64,000 nucleotides of DNA from Pseudomonas silvicola (GCF_026651855.1 NZ_CP093280.1:7276501-7340500); one strand, 5' to 3'. Numbered from the stretch's first letter, positions 39,100-48,570 are shown. The notes: generated from the letters alone by a model not told the origin. A program made the numbers and translations.

Positions 39100-39495
39100 A
39101 TGCCCCTTCGCTTTGTGCTGCTGACCACCCTGTTCATTGCTTCCGGCGTGCTGGCCGCGGCGCCCAAGCCTGACTGCGCCAACGCCAGCACCACGCCGGA
39201 AATGACCCAGTGCGCGGCCCTGGACGCCGACGCGGCCGAGGCCAAGCTCAACACCACCTACAAGCAACTGATCAAGGACTTGAGCCAGCCGGACACCGAG
39301 ACCGAGAAATACAGCGAAACCCGACAGAAGCTGCAGATCGCCCAGCGGGCCTGGATCAAGTTTCGCGATGCCGACTGCGAGGCCATTTACCAGGCCAACA
39401 TCGGCGGCACCCTGCGCGGCCTCGCGGCACTGGGTTGCAAGCGCAATCGGGCCGAGCAGCGTACCCGGGAACTGCAGAACTATCTGCAACCCTGA
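39100..39495 (+). CDS. LprI-like lysozyme-inhibitor family protein (DUF1311)
   Basis: 131 aa from ATG at 39100 with GGAGG upstream. Signal peptide MPLRFVLLTTLFIASGVLAAA, then DCANASTTPEMTQCAALDADAAEAKLN and RAWIKFRDADCEAIY, the paired-cysteine pattern of DUF1311/LprI. Periplasmic. Stand-alone gene. Confidence 0.85.
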   Translation: MPLRFVLLTTLFIASGVLAAAPKPDCANASTTPEMTQCAALDADAAEAKLNTTYKQLIKDLSQPDTETEKYSETRQKLQIAQRAWIKFRDADCEAIYQANIGGTLRGLAALGCKRNRAEQRTRELQNYLQP

Positions 39496-39550
39496 GGCCG
39501 CGGGAAACCCGCTAATATAGGCAATCCTCATTGTTGCCGCAGGCCGCCTC

Positions 39551-42172
39551 GTGCCCTCGTCCAAGACCCTGCCTGCCGGCAAAAGCCACGCCATCGTTGC
39601 CTTGGGCGCTTCTGCCGGGGGGCTGGAGGCGCTGGAGCGCCTGCTGCGGCTGATGCCTGCGGATTCCGGCCTGAGCTTTCTGGTCATCCAGCACCTGGAC
39701 CCGGCACGTCCCAGCCTGTTGAGCGAGATACTCGGGCGGGCCACGGCCATGCCAGTCATGCAGGCGGTACATGGCACCACGGTGCAGCCTGACGCCGTGT
39801 ACGTGATCCCGCCCAACCATGACCTGACCCTGGCGGGGCGCCGGCTGGTGGTGCGGCCCTGGAAAATGCCGCGTGATCATCACCTGCCAATCGATACCTG
39901 TTTCACTTCACTGGGGGAGCAACTGAAACGTCGCGCGGTGGGCGTAGTCCTGTCAGGCACGGGCGCCGATGGCACCCTCGGCTGCCGGGCGATCCTGGAC
40001 CATGGCGGCCGCACCCTGGTGCAATTGCCCAACGAAGCCGCCTATGACGGCATGCCCACCCACGTGATCCAGGCGGGCAACGCCAGCCAGGTACTGACCC
40101 TGGAACAAATGCCAGCCGCACTCATGGGCGAGCTGCCAGGGCAGGACACGGGCGATGCACTGCAGCAAATCCTGCTGCACCTGCGCCAGGCCACAGGCCA
40201 CGACTTCACCCAGTACAAGAAAAGCACCATTGCCCGCCGTATCGAACGGCGCATGCAGGTGCAGCAGATCACCGATCAGGCAGACTACCTGAAGGTACTG
40301 CTGGGCAGTCCGGACGAGAGCCGGTTGCTGTTCAATGAGCTGTTGATCAACGTCACCCAGTTCTTCCGTGACCCCGAAGCCTTCGAGGTGATGAAGGTGC
40401 AGATCCTGGAGCCCATGCTGGCCAGCAAGGCCCGCGACGACGTGTTTCGGCTATGGGTGGCGGGCTGCGCCAGCGGTGAGGAAGCCTACTCGGTGGCTAT
40501 CCTGTTGCACGAGTTGCTGCACGTTCATTCCCTGGCGCTGAAGGTACAGTTCTTCGCCACCGACCTGGACGCCGACGCCATCACCCTGGCCCGTGCCGGC
40601 CTATATCCGGCATCCATCGCCACGGACGTCGGCAGCGAACGACTCAAGCGCTATTTCAGCCCGGAGGAAGGCGGTTACCGGGTGAAGAAAGAGATTCGCG
40701 AGATGATCGTCTTCGCCGTGCAGAACGTGATCAAGGACCCACCCTTCACGCGGCTGGACCTGTTGTGCTGCCGCAACCTCATGATTTACCTGGGCCAGGC
40801 GCTGCAAAACCGCCTGATTCCTACCTTCCACTACGCCCTCAAGGCCAGCGGCGTGCTGTTCCTTTCGCCGTCCGAGAGCATCGGCGGCCACGCCACCCTG
40901 TTCAGCCCGCTGCACCGCAAGTGGAAGTTCTACCGCGCCATCAAGGGCGCGGCGCCAAAAACCATGCCGTTGGACAGCAGCCTGTCGTGGGTGCCCGAAC
41001 GGATCAGCAAACTACCGGAACACCCTGCGAAAATGACCAAGGACACCAACCTCGCCGAATTGACCCGACGCGCCCTGCTGCAGGAGTTCGGCCCAGCCTC
41101 AGTGGTGACTGACCTGGCCGGGACCATTCAGTACATCCACGGCGACACTGGCCGCTACCTGCGGCCCGCCCCGGGCCAGGCCAGCCTCAACGTCGTGGAC
41201 ATGGCCCGCGAGGGCCTGCAGCTGGAGTTGCGCAACGCCGTGCACCGCGCCGCCGGCAGCACCGAGACTATCGTGACGCCGCCCCTGAGCGTGGTCAGCG
41301 ACGATGCCGTGCGCCAGGTGCGCCTGAGTGTGCGGCGCATGGCCGATACCCCCGCCGGGGAGCGCCTGCTGCTGGTGACCTTCCAGGAACAGGCCCACCC
41401 GAACGCCGCCCCCCTCGCCAACCCCGGCAAACGCAGCGCCACCCCGACCAGCGAGCGCATCAGCCAATTGGAGCGCGACCTGGCATATACCCGCGAAAAC
41501 CTGCAGGCCAGCATCGACGAGCTGCAGGACGCCAACGAGGAACTGGAAACGTCGCGCGAAGAACTGCAGTCGGTCAACGAGGAACTGGAAACGTCGCGCG
41601 AAGAACTGCAGTCGGTCAACGAGGAACTGGAAACGTCGCGCGAAGAACTGCAGTCGGTCAACGAGGAACTGGAAACGTCGCGCGAAGAACTGCAGTCGGT
41701 CAACGAGGAACTGGAAACGTCGCGCGAAGAACTGCAGTCGGTCAACGAGGAACTGGAAACGTCGCGCGAAGAACTGCAGTCGGTCAACGAGGAACTGGAA
41801 ACGTCGCGCGAAGAACTGCAGTCGGTCAACGAGGAACTGGAAACGTCGCGCGAAGAACTGCAGTCGGTCAACGAGGAACTGGAAACGTCGCGCGAAGAAC
41901 TGCAGTCGGTCAACGAGGAACTGGAAACGTCGCGCGAAGAACTGCAGTCGGTCAACGAGGAACTGGAAACGTCGCGCGAAGAACTGCAGTCGGTCAACGA
42001 GGAACTGGAAACGTCGCGCGAAGAACTGCAGTCGGTCAACGAGGAACTGGAAACGTCGCGCGGTGGGCGTAGTCCTGTCAGGCACGGGCGCCGATGGCAC
42101 CCTCGGCTGCCGGGCGATCCTGGACCATGGCGGCCGCACCCTGGTGCAATTGCCCAACGAAGCCGCCTATGA
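39551..42172 (+). CDS. CheB-CheR hybrid, 5' part of a broken CheB-CheR-PAS gene
   Basis: 873 aa from GTG at 39551. CheB methylesterase domain about residues 1-190 with catalytic Ser in GASAGGLEAL, His in IQHLDP and Asp in GTGADG; CheR methyltransferase about 205-480 (KKSTIARRIERRM, INVTQFFRDPEAF, WVAGCASGEEAYS, FFATDLDAD); linker, then a coiled coil. The coil is expanded into twelve perfect 14-residue repeats (ELETSREELQSVNE) and the frame then jumps, out of frame, into a copy of the cheB coding region, ending after 37 aberrant residues. Without 41546-42943 (1398 bp, 466 codons) the frame would join 42944-43822 to give about 953 aa, the expected full-length protein. The catalytic domains are intact. 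Confidence 0.8.
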   Translation: MPSSKTLPAGKSHAIVALGASAGGLEALERLLRLMPADSGLSFLVIQHLDPARPSLLSEILGRATAMPVMQAVHGTTVQPDAVYVIPPNHDLTLAGRRLVVRPWKMPRDHHLPIDTCFTSLGEQLKRRAVGVVLSGTGADGTLGCRAILDHGGRTLVQLPNEAAYDGMPTHVIQAGNASQVLTLEQMPAALMGELPGQDTGDALQQILLHLRQATGHDFTQYKKSTIARRIERRMQVQQITDQADYLKVLLGSPDESRLLFNELLINVTQFFRDPEAFEVMKVQILEPMLASKARDDVFRLWVAGCASGEEAYSVAILLHELLHVHSLALKVQFFATDLDADAITLARAGLYPASIATDVGSERLKRYFSPEEGGYRVKKEIREMIVFAVQNVIKDPPFTRLDLLCCRNLMIYLGQALQNRLIPTFHYALKASGVLFLSPSESIGGHATLFSPLHRKWKFYRAIKGAAPKTMPLDSSLSWVPERISKLPEHPAKMTKDTNLAELTRRALLQEFGPASVVTDLAGTIQYIHGDTGRYLRPAPGQASLNVVDMAREGLQLELRNAVHRAAGSTETIVTPPLSVVSDDAVRQVRLSVRRMADTPAGERLLLVTFQEQAHPNAAPLANPGKRSATPTSERISQLERDLAYTRENLQASIDELQDANEELETSREELQSVNEELETSREELQSVNEELETSREELQSVNEELETSREELQSVNEELETSREELQSVNEELETSREELQSVNEELETSREELQSVNEELETSREELQSVNEELETSREELQSVNEELETSREELQSVNEELETSREELQSVNEELETSREELQSVNEELETSRGGRSPVRHGRRWHPRLPGDPGPWRPHPGAIAQRSRL
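41540..42062 (+). repeat. Twelve perfect 42-bp tandem repeats plus a 19-bp partial unit
   Basis: Unit begins GAACTGGAAACGTCGCGCGA, encoding ELETSREELQSVNE (two heptads). The second-copy region at about 43003-43050 has only one such unit, the probable ancestral state. Confidence 0.95.
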
Positions 42173-42418
42173 CGGCATGCCCACCCACGTGATCCAGGCG
42201 GGCAACGCCAGCCAGGTACTGACCCTGGAACAAATGCCAGCCGCACTCATGGGCGAGCTGCCAGGGCAGGACACGGGCGATGCACTGCAGCAAATCCTGC
42301 TGCACCTGCGCCAGGCCACAGGCCACGACTTCACCCAGTACAAGAAAAGCACCATTGCCCGCCGTATCGAACGGCGCATGCAGGTGCAGCAGATCACCGA
42401 TCAGGCAGACTACCTGAA
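42063..42418 (+). repeat. Duplicated segment of the cheB/cheR coding region
   Basis: Copy of 39938-40293 at a constant offset of 2125 bp. Left joint lies in the shared GAAACGTCGCGCG (13 bp); right joint in CTACC(T/G)GAA. Shifted one base relative to the host frame. Confidence 0.92.
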
Positions 42419-42943
42419 CACCCTGCGAAAATGACCAAGGACACCAACCTCGCCGAATTGACCCGACGCGCCCTGCTGCAGGAGTTCGGCCCAGCCTCAG
42501 TGGTGACTGACCTGGCCGGGACCATTCAGTACATCCACGGCGACACTGGCCGCTACCTGCGGCCCGCCCCGGGCCAGGCCAGCCTCAACGTCGTGGACAT
42601 GGCCCGCGAGGGCCTGCAGCTGGAGTTGCGCAACGCCGTGCACCGCGCCGCCGGCAGCACCGAGACTATCGTGACGCCGCCCCTGAGCGTGGTCAGCGAC
42701 GATGCCGTGCGCCAGGTGCGCCTGAGTGTGCGGCGCATGGCCGATACCCCCGCCGGGGAGCGCCTGCTGCTGGTGACCTTCCAGGAACAGGCCCACCCGA
42801 ACGCCGCCCCCCTCGCCAACCCCGGCAAACGCAGCGCCACCCCGACCAGCGAGCGCATCAGCCAATTGGAGCGCGACCTGGCATATACCCGCGAAAACCT
42901 GCAGGCCAGCATCGACGAGCTGCAGGACGCCAACGAGGAACTG
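42419..42943 (+). repeat. Duplicated segment of the linker/coil coding region
   Basis: Copy of 41021-41545 at offset 1398 bp, ending where the ancestral coil sequence resumes (CTGAGTTCTGCC). Confidence 0.92.
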
Positions 42944-43822
42944 AGTTCTGCCAACGAAGAAATGCAGTCCACCAACGAAGAACTGCAATCGTCCAACGAG
43001 GAACTGGAAACGTCGCGCGAAGAACTGCAGTCGGTCAACGAGGAACTGGTGACCGTCAACGCCGAACTGCAGGCCAAGATCGAGCAGTTGGGCGACATGC
43101 AGAACGACATGAAAAACCTGCTCGACAGCATCAATATCGGCACTATATTTCTGGATACTCACCTCACCATCCGGCGCTTCACCCGTGATGCCGTGAAGAT
43201 TTACCGGTTGATACCCAAGGACGTCGGGCGACCACTGGCTGACATCACCTCGTACCTGGACTCACTCGATCTGCTGGTACCGGCGCAGGAAGTGCTGGAC
43301 ACCCTGATCCCGCGGGAAATAGAACTGCGCACCACATCCGGCAACTGGTTCCTTGCGCGGCTGTTGCCGTACCGAACCCTGGACAATGTGATAGACGGGG
43401 TAGTGATGACCTTCCATGACATCAATACTCGCATGGCCAACGACCAGGCCGTGCAGGCCGCCCGGGAGTTGGCCGAAGCCATCGTCGATACGGTGCTGGA
43501 GCCATTGCTGGTGCTGGACCAGGACCTGTGCGTGGTTTCGGCCAGCCGCTCCTACCACCGTGCCTTCCATACTTCGGCGGCCCGGACCAACGGCCACAAA
43601 TTGTACGAACTGGGCGACGGCCAATGGGATATTGTGGCGTTGCGCGAGCAACTGCGCACCATTCTGACGCGCGACACCAGTTTCGACGGCTTCAAGGTGC
43701 AGCAAGACCTTCCCGGCCTTGGCCCCACGACCATTACCTTGAATGCACGACGCGTTGCCGGCCAGGGCGCGCGCCCTCACCTGATTTTGCTGGCCATGCA
43801 GTACCAACCGTCGAGAACCTAG
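42431..43822 (+). CDS. 3' part of the broken CheB-CheR-PAS gene: coiled coil and PAS
   Basis: 463 aa. Opens at an internal Met (MTKDTNLAELTRRALL) that is normally inside the CheR-PAS linker; no ribosome site is obvious, so expression is doubtful. Contains the ancestral coil (NEELSSANEEMQSTNEELQ...), a PAS domain (LLDSINIGTIFLDTHLTIRRF..., about residues 220-330) and a second PAS-like segment to QYQPSRT. Same frame as the 5' part. Confidence 0.72.
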   Translation: MTKDTNLAELTRRALLQEFGPASVVTDLAGTIQYIHGDTGRYLRPAPGQASLNVVDMAREGLQLELRNAVHRAAGSTETIVTPPLSVVSDDAVRQVRLSVRRMADTPAGERLLLVTFQEQAHPNAAPLANPGKRSATPTSERISQLERDLAYTRENLQASIDELQDANEELSSANEEMQSTNEELQSSNEELETSREELQSVNEELVTVNAELQAKIEQLGDMQNDMKNLLDSINIGTIFLDTHLTIRRFTRDAVKIYRLIPKDVGRPLADITSYLDSLDLLVPAQEVLDTLIPREIELRTTSGNWFLARLLPYRTLDNVIDGVVMTFHDINTRMANDQAVQAARELAEAIVDTVLEPLLVLDQDLCVVSASRSYHRAFHTSAARTNGHKLYELGDGQWDIVALREQLRTILTRDTSFDGFKVQQDLPGLGPTTITLNARRVAGQGARPHLILLAMQYQPSRT

Positions 43823-43835
43823 AGGCCGGATCACG

Positions 43836-46043
43836 ATGAAAAAGCCGACACCCGCGCACAGTACCTCCATGGCAATGCAGCGGGCCGGCGTTCAGGGCGA
43901 AAACGCCCACCTCGTGCATGAATTGCAGCTGCACCAGCTCGAACTGCAGGTGCAGAACGAAGAGCTGCGTCACGCCCACAATGCGCTGGAAGCCTCGCGC
44001 GACCTGTACCTTGACCTGTACGAACACGCCCCGGTGGGCTACCTGACCCTGAACGCGGACGGCGTGATCGAAGCGGTCAACCAGACCGGCGAGCAGCTGT
44101 TGGGCTGCAAGCGTGAACACCTCCTGCAGCGCCGGTTTGCCGGGCGTGTGGCATTGCCCGAGCGCGACCGCTGGCACCAGGTGTTCGTGCGGGTAAGCCG
44201 CGGCGGCCAGGCTGAAGAATGTGAATTGGCACTGACCCGCGCCGATGGCAGCCACTGGCCCGCGCGGCTCAATTGCCTGCGCTATGCAAGCAAACCGCCC
44301 AGCGTGCGCGTCAGCCTCACTGACCTTACCGCCCGTCGGCAGATAGAAAGCCGCCTCAGCCTGGCCGCCAGCGTGTTCACCCATGCCCGCGAAGGCATCA
44401 TGATCACCGACGCCGGCGGTACCATCATCGAGGTCAACGATGCTTTCACCACCATCACTGGCTACCCGCGAGAGGAAGCCCTGGGCCAGAACCCGCGCTT
44501 TCTGGCCTCGGGGCTGACCGAGCGCTCCGTCTACCTCGACCTGTGGCGCGGCCTGCGCGATGAGCACTACTGGCAGGGTGACCTGTGGAACCGGCGACGC
44601 AACGGCGAAACCTTCGCTACCCGGCAGACCATTACCGCCATCCTCGACGTGCGCGGGCATATCCAGAATTACATATCGCTGTTCACCGATGTCACCGACC
44701 TGCATGAACATCAGCGCCAACTGGAATACATCGCCCACTACGACCCGCTTACCCATTTGCCCAACCGCGTGTTGCTGGCCTCACGGCTGCAGCAGGCCAT
44801 GAGCCAGGCACTCAGCCAGGGTTGCAAGGTGGCGCTGGCCTACCTGGACCTGGACGGTTTCAAAGCCATCAACGACCTGCACGGCCACGAGACCGGTGAC
44901 AAGGTGCTGACCACCGTGGCCCGGCGCATGAAACACACCCTGCGTGACGCCTGTACCCTGGCACGCCTGGGTGGCGACGAGTTCGTGGCCCTGATCGTCG
45001 ACCTGGACCAGGTGTGTGACAGTGCTCCGATGCTGGACCGGTTGCTGTCGGCGGCCAGCGAAGCGATGCACATCGGCAGCCTGGACGTGCAACTGTCAGC
45101 CAGCATCGGCGTCAGCTACTACCCCCAGGAAGGTGACGTCAGCGCCGACCAGCTGTTGCGCCAGGCCGACCAGGCCATGTACCAGGCCAAGCTGGCGGGG
45201 AAGAACCGCTACCATGTGTTCGATGCCCAGCACGACCTGGACCTGCGCGGCCACAATGCGCGGCTGGACCGAATCGACCGCGCCATTCGCGAGCACGAAC
45301 TGCTTTTGTACTACCAGCCAAAGGTGAACCTGCGCACAGGCGAGGTGGTGGGCGCCGAGGCACTGGTGCGGTGGCTGCACCCGGAAAAAGGCTTGCTGAT
45401 GCCGGAAAGCTTCCTGCCGCTGATCGAAGGCAACGCCTTGTCGGAGATCATCGGCGACTGGGTGCTGGACAGTGCGCTTAGCCAGGTGCGCGCCTGGCAG
45501 CAAGCGGGCGTGCGGGTACCGGTCAGCATCAACGTCGGCGCCCGGCAACTGCAACACCCCGATTTCGTCGCCAACCTGGTGGAGCGCCTGGGCGCCCACG
45601 CGGACCTCGACCCGCAGATGCTGATGATCGAGATTCTGGAAACCAGCGCCCTGGAAGACATTGATGGGGTGTCCCACACCATCCGCACCTGCGCGGCCAT
45701 GGGCGTGCGCTTTGCCCTGGACGATTTCGGCACCGGCTATTCGTCGCTCAGCTACCTCAAGCGCTTGCCGGTGGCCCAGCTGAAGATCGACCAGACCTTC
45801 ATCCAGGGCATGCTGCACGCTCCGGAAGACATTTCCATCCTGCAAGCTATCCTGGGCCTGGCCATCGCATTCCGCCGCGAGATCATCGCCGAGGGCGTGG
45901 ACAGCGCCGCCCAGGCTTCGCGCCTGCTGCAACTGGGCTGTGAGCTGGCCCAGGGCTTTGGCATCGCCGAACCCATGCCCGGCGACGCTCTGCCAGCCTG
46001 GATAGCCCGCTGGAATGCGGCCCACCTTTGGCCAATGCCCTGA
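43836..46043 (+). CDS. PAS-PAS-GGDEF-EAL cyclic-di-GMP enzyme
   Basis: 735 aa. N-terminal coil, PAS about 55-165 and 170-290, GGDEF with the intact RLGGDEF near residue 380, EAL with EALVRW near 507 plus INVGARQ, EILETSALED, LDDFGTGYSS, KIDQTFI and EGVD, so both cyclase and phosphodiesterase sites look complete. No RxxD inhibitory site precedes GGDEF. Cytoplasmic: no membrane span. Starts 13 bp after the CheB-CheR-PAS gene, hence probably co-transcribed. Confidence 0.92.
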   Translation: MKKPTPAHSTSMAMQRAGVQGENAHLVHELQLHQLELQVQNEELRHAHNALEASRDLYLDLYEHAPVGYLTLNADGVIEAVNQTGEQLLGCKREHLLQRRFAGRVALPERDRWHQVFVRVSRGGQAEECELALTRADGSHWPARLNCLRYASKPPSVRVSLTDLTARRQIESRLSLAASVFTHAREGIMITDAGGTIIEVNDAFTTITGYPREEALGQNPRFLASGLTERSVYLDLWRGLRDEHYWQGDLWNRRRNGETFATRQTITAILDVRGHIQNYISLFTDVTDLHEHQRQLEYIAHYDPLTHLPNRVLLASRLQQAMSQALSQGCKVALAYLDLDGFKAINDLHGHETGDKVLTTVARRMKHTLRDACTLARLGGDEFVALIVDLDQVCDSAPMLDRLLSAASEAMHIGSLDVQLSASIGVSYYPQEGDVSADQLLRQADQAMYQAKLAGKNRYHVFDAQHDLDLRGHNARLDRIDRAIREHELLLYYQPKVNLRTGEVVGAEALVRWLHPEKGLLMPESFLPLIEGNALSEIIGDWVLDSALSQVRAWQQAGVRVPVSINVGARQLQHPDFVANLVERLGAHADLDPQMLMIEILETSALEDIDGVSHTIRTCAAMGVRFALDDFGTGYSSLSYLKRLPVAQLKIDQTFIQGMLHAPEDISILQAILGLAIAFRREIIAEGVDSAAQASRLLQLGCELAQGFGIAEPMPGDALPAWIARWNAAHLWPMP

Positions 46044-46058
46044 GCGGCGGCCGCCAGG

Positions 46059-46988
46059 TCAGTAAAGCTGAGGCACGAAGAGCTCCGCCGGCACCGGCGT
46101 GCGACTGTAGTCTTCCTGGCGCTCGCGCTGGGGCAGTTCGATCACCGGGTGCGCCACCTCCTCGTAGGGCATCTGCGTGAGCAGGTGGTTGATACAGTTC
46201 AACCGGGCCTTTTTCTTGTCATCGGCCTGTACCACCCACCACGGCGCCTCGGCGATATGGGTGCGTTGCAGCATGATTTCCTTGGCCTTGGTGTAGGCCT
46301 CCCAACGCCGGCGCGATTCAAGGTCCATGGGGCTGAGCTTCCATTGCTTGAGTGGATCATGAATACGGCTGAGGAAACGCAGGTGCTGTTCCTGGTCGGA
46401 AATGGAAAACCAGTATTTGATCAACTGAATGCCCGAGCGCGCCAGCATGCGCTCGAACTCGGGCACGCTACGGAAGAACTCTTCATACTGCTCGTCGTTG
46501 CAGAAGCCCATGACCTTCTCGACCCCGGCCCGGTTGTACCAGCTGCGGTCGAACAGCACGATCTCCCCCGCTGCCGGCAGGTGCGAAATGTAGCGCTGAA
46601 AGTACCACTGGGTGCGTTCCCGGTCATTGGGCGCAGGCAAGGCCGCCACCCGGCATACCCGTGGGTTGAGCCGCTGGGTAATACGCTTGATGACACCCCC
46701 CTTGCCGGCCGCGTCACGGCCTTCGAACAGAATGACCACCTTGTGGCCGGTCTTCACCACCCAGCTCTGCAACTTCACCAACTCGCCCTGAAGCCGGAAC
46801 AGCTGGGCGAAGTAGTGCCGGCGCGCCCGCTTTTCCGGGCTTTCGGGGACGTTGTGGTCAAACAGTTCGTCGAAATCGAGGCCATCGTCCATGAGCTCGA
46901 GTTCCAGCTCTTCGTCACCGTGGTCGACCAGCTCGCGGTGAATGCGGCGCATCAGGGTATCGGTACTGGCATGCATGATGGGGCTCAC
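46059..46988 (-). CDS. ppk2: Polyphosphate kinase 2 (PPK2)
   Basis: 309 aa from GTG at 46988; ATG at 46976 (MHASTDTLMRR) is an equally plausible start. Walker A FEGRDAAGKGG, Walker B and lid LFDRSWYNRAGVE, both PPK2 signatures, and VVQADDKKKARLNCI. Uses polyphosphate to phosphorylate nucleoside di- or monophosphates. Convergent with the GGDEF-EAL gene (16-bp gap). Confidence 0.92.
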   Translation of the reverse strand: MSPIMHASTDTLMRRIHRELVDHGDEELELELMDDGLDFDELFDHNVPESPEKRARRHYFAQLFRLQGELVKLQSWVVKTGHKVVILFEGRDAAGKGGVIKRITQRLNPRVCRVAALPAPNDRERTQWYFQRYISHLPAAGEIVLFDRSWYNRAGVEKVMGFCNDEQYEEFFRSVPEFERMLARSGIQLIKYWFSISDQEQHLRFLSRIHDPLKQWKLSPMDLESRRRWEAYTKAKEIMLQRTHIAEAPWWVVQADDKKKARLNCINHLLTQMPYEEVAHPVIELPQRERQEDYSRTPVPAELFVPQLY

Positions 46989-47192
46989 TAGGATGTCGGA
47001 CGTTTCCGAATCTTAGGGAAGCTATGTGACGGACTAGCGACTGCTGCCGGTGTACACCCGCGCACCGGGTGCAGGACCTTAGCCATGGACCGCTTGTTCG
47101 AACGACCTTTGCAGGGGCCTCGGACAGATCAGGATGCTCAAAACGCCACCATGAATTTTGTGACCACCTCGTCACTTTTAGCACGAAGCCAT
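46989..47192. other. Intergenic, upstream of ppk2
   Basis: No gene seen. Would contain the ppk2 promoter on the minus strand; no clear -35/-10 pair is visible. Confidence 0.3.
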
Positions 47193-47220
47193 CAAAAGTA
47201 GCGTTGTCGCTACATTTTTG
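47193..47220. terminator. Short hairpin with T-run
   Basis: GTAGCG TTGT CGCTAC followed by ATTTTTG and preceded by CAAAA. No gene on the plus strand ends just before it, so it may act as an insulator ahead of the DUF4087 gene. TATAAT at 47238-47243 is a likely -10 for that gene. Confidence 0.5.
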
Positions 47221-47307
47221 ACACTGAAAAACGTCAATATAATGTTACTAATAGTGTGGTCATTGCGAAGCCAATCCCATTCTCATCTCACAAGACACGG
47301 AGGTCTT

Positions 47308-47718
47308 ATGCGCCTTTCCCTCCTCACGGCCAGCGCCCTGCTGCTGACTACCGCCCTCACCCCACTGGCCCAGGCCGCCGACGCCAACGAAGACCACCTG
47401 TGTGGCTGGTACGAAAACCCGGCCCCGCGGGTAGTCAACCTGGTGGACCACGCTGGTAACTGGAAAGTAGCCACCGCCGACGGCTACACCGCCCCAGGGC
47501 AGAAACCGGTGTTCCGTTCCAGCCAGTGGGTTCGAACCAATGGTGACTATGGCTACGGCTGCGCGTGCCTTTCGGGGGACGTGGACGAGCAGACCCATAC
47601 CGTCAACGCCATCACCACGGCCACTGCGCGCACCCTCGCCGCCTGCCGGGCCGACACCAGCCTGCGCGAACCCTCGATGATCAAGAGCAAGAACGTGGTG
47701 GGCTCCCTCATGATGTAG
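47308..47718 (+). CDS. DUF4087 family periplasmic protein
   Basis: 136 aa from ATG at 47308 with GGAGG upstream. Signal peptide ending PLAQAADA, then LCGWYENPAPRVVNLVDHAGNW and YGYGCACLSG, the pattern of DUF4087. Function unknown. Confidence 0.78.
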   Translation: MRLSLLTASALLLTTALTPLAQAADANEDHLCGWYENPAPRVVNLVDHAGNWKVATADGYTAPGQKPVFRSSQWVRTNGDYGYGCACLSGDVDEQTHTVNAITTATARTLAACRADTSLREPSMIKSKNVVGSLMM

Positions 47719-47832
47719 GGCACCGAGACAACGTGCGCAAAGCGTGGCTGGATGGCAGGATTTGTGGGGTGATTGTCACACCCGCCAACCGCCAACCCGC
47801 CATGATGGGCTTACTCACCCAAGGAGCCCATC

Positions 47833-48471
47833 ATGGCCGCCGCCCTGACTGACCTGATCCACCAGCGCACCCTGAACATCAACCTGCTGCTGTACCCCGA
47901 TGTCGAGATTCTCGACTTCGCCGGCCCCTACGAAGTCTTCAGCGTCGCCAGCCGCATCGCCTTGCGCGATGCACTGTTGCCCCATGCGCCCTTCAAGGTG
48001 CACACGGTGGCGGCGGAACCGGGGCTGGTGCCCGCGCGCCACGGGCTGCGGGTTCAGGCCGATGCCAGCCTGCTGACCGCCCAGGCCTGTGACGTGCTGA
48101 TAGTGCCTGGCGGCATCGTTGACCAACCGCTGGCTCACCGCCCCACCCTGGACTGGGTAGCCGCGACCGCCGAGCGCACGGCCCTGGTGACCTCGGTGTG
48201 CACCGGCGCCTTTATCCTGGCCAGGGCCGGGGTATTGAGCGACCAGACGGTGACCACCCACTGGGACGATATCGAGCCACTGCGCCGCGACTACCCGGCC
48301 CTGACGGTGGTCGGCGACGTGCCCTACGTAGACCTGGGGGAACTGATCACCTCGGCCGGCATTTCCGCCGGCATCGACATGAGCCTGCACATGGTTGCCC
48401 GCCTGCTGGGCGGCGAGGCCGCCCGGCGCACGGCGCGGCAGATGCAGTACGAGTGGCAGGATCGGGACTGA
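47833..48471 (+). CDS. DJ-1/PfpI family protein, isonitrile-hydratase-like
   Basis: 212 aa. Class I glutamine-amidotransferase-like fold: LLYPDVEILDFAGPYEVFSVA, CDVLIVPGGIVDQPL, nucleophile-elbow Cys in VTSVCTGAFILA, and TTHWDDIEPLRRDYP. That pattern matches the isonitrile hydratase/ThiJ subgroup described in Pseudomonas. No HTH domain is present, so it is not a GATase-AraC regulator. Confidence 0.8.
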   Translation: MAAALTDLIHQRTLNINLLLYPDVEILDFAGPYEVFSVASRIALRDALLPHAPFKVHTVAAEPGLVPARHGLRVQADASLLTAQACDVLIVPGGIVDQPLAHRPTLDWVAATAERTALVTSVCTGAFILARAGVLSDQTVTTHWDDIEPLRRDYPALTVVGDVPYVDLGELITSAGISAGIDMSLHMVARLLGGEAARRTARQMQYEWQDRD

Positions 48472-48570
48472 TTCGGAGAAGTCCTAGGCCGTTACCGGAA
48501 GCATCCGGTTACCCTGGCCCAGACGTTTCCGGATAATGCCGCGCCTCACTTTCGGTAACGGTAAGAAACA

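Noticed and set aside
38793..39257. Minus-strand frame ending PEWIRFDRELNGPNEKPASAGF
   Set aside because: Runs through a terminator hairpin and overlaps the LprI-like gene; no start signal. Possibly a decayed gene tail but not supportable.
41540..42062. CRISPR array
   Set aside because: The 42-bp units are contiguous with no spacers and encode an in-frame coiled coil; no cas genes are present.
41099..42246. Repetitive minus-strand frames (FQFLVDRLQFFARR and SSSSLTDCSSSRDV repeats)
   Set aside because: Mirror images of the 42-bp repeat on the coding strand. The unit length is a multiple of three, so the reverse frames stay open automatically.
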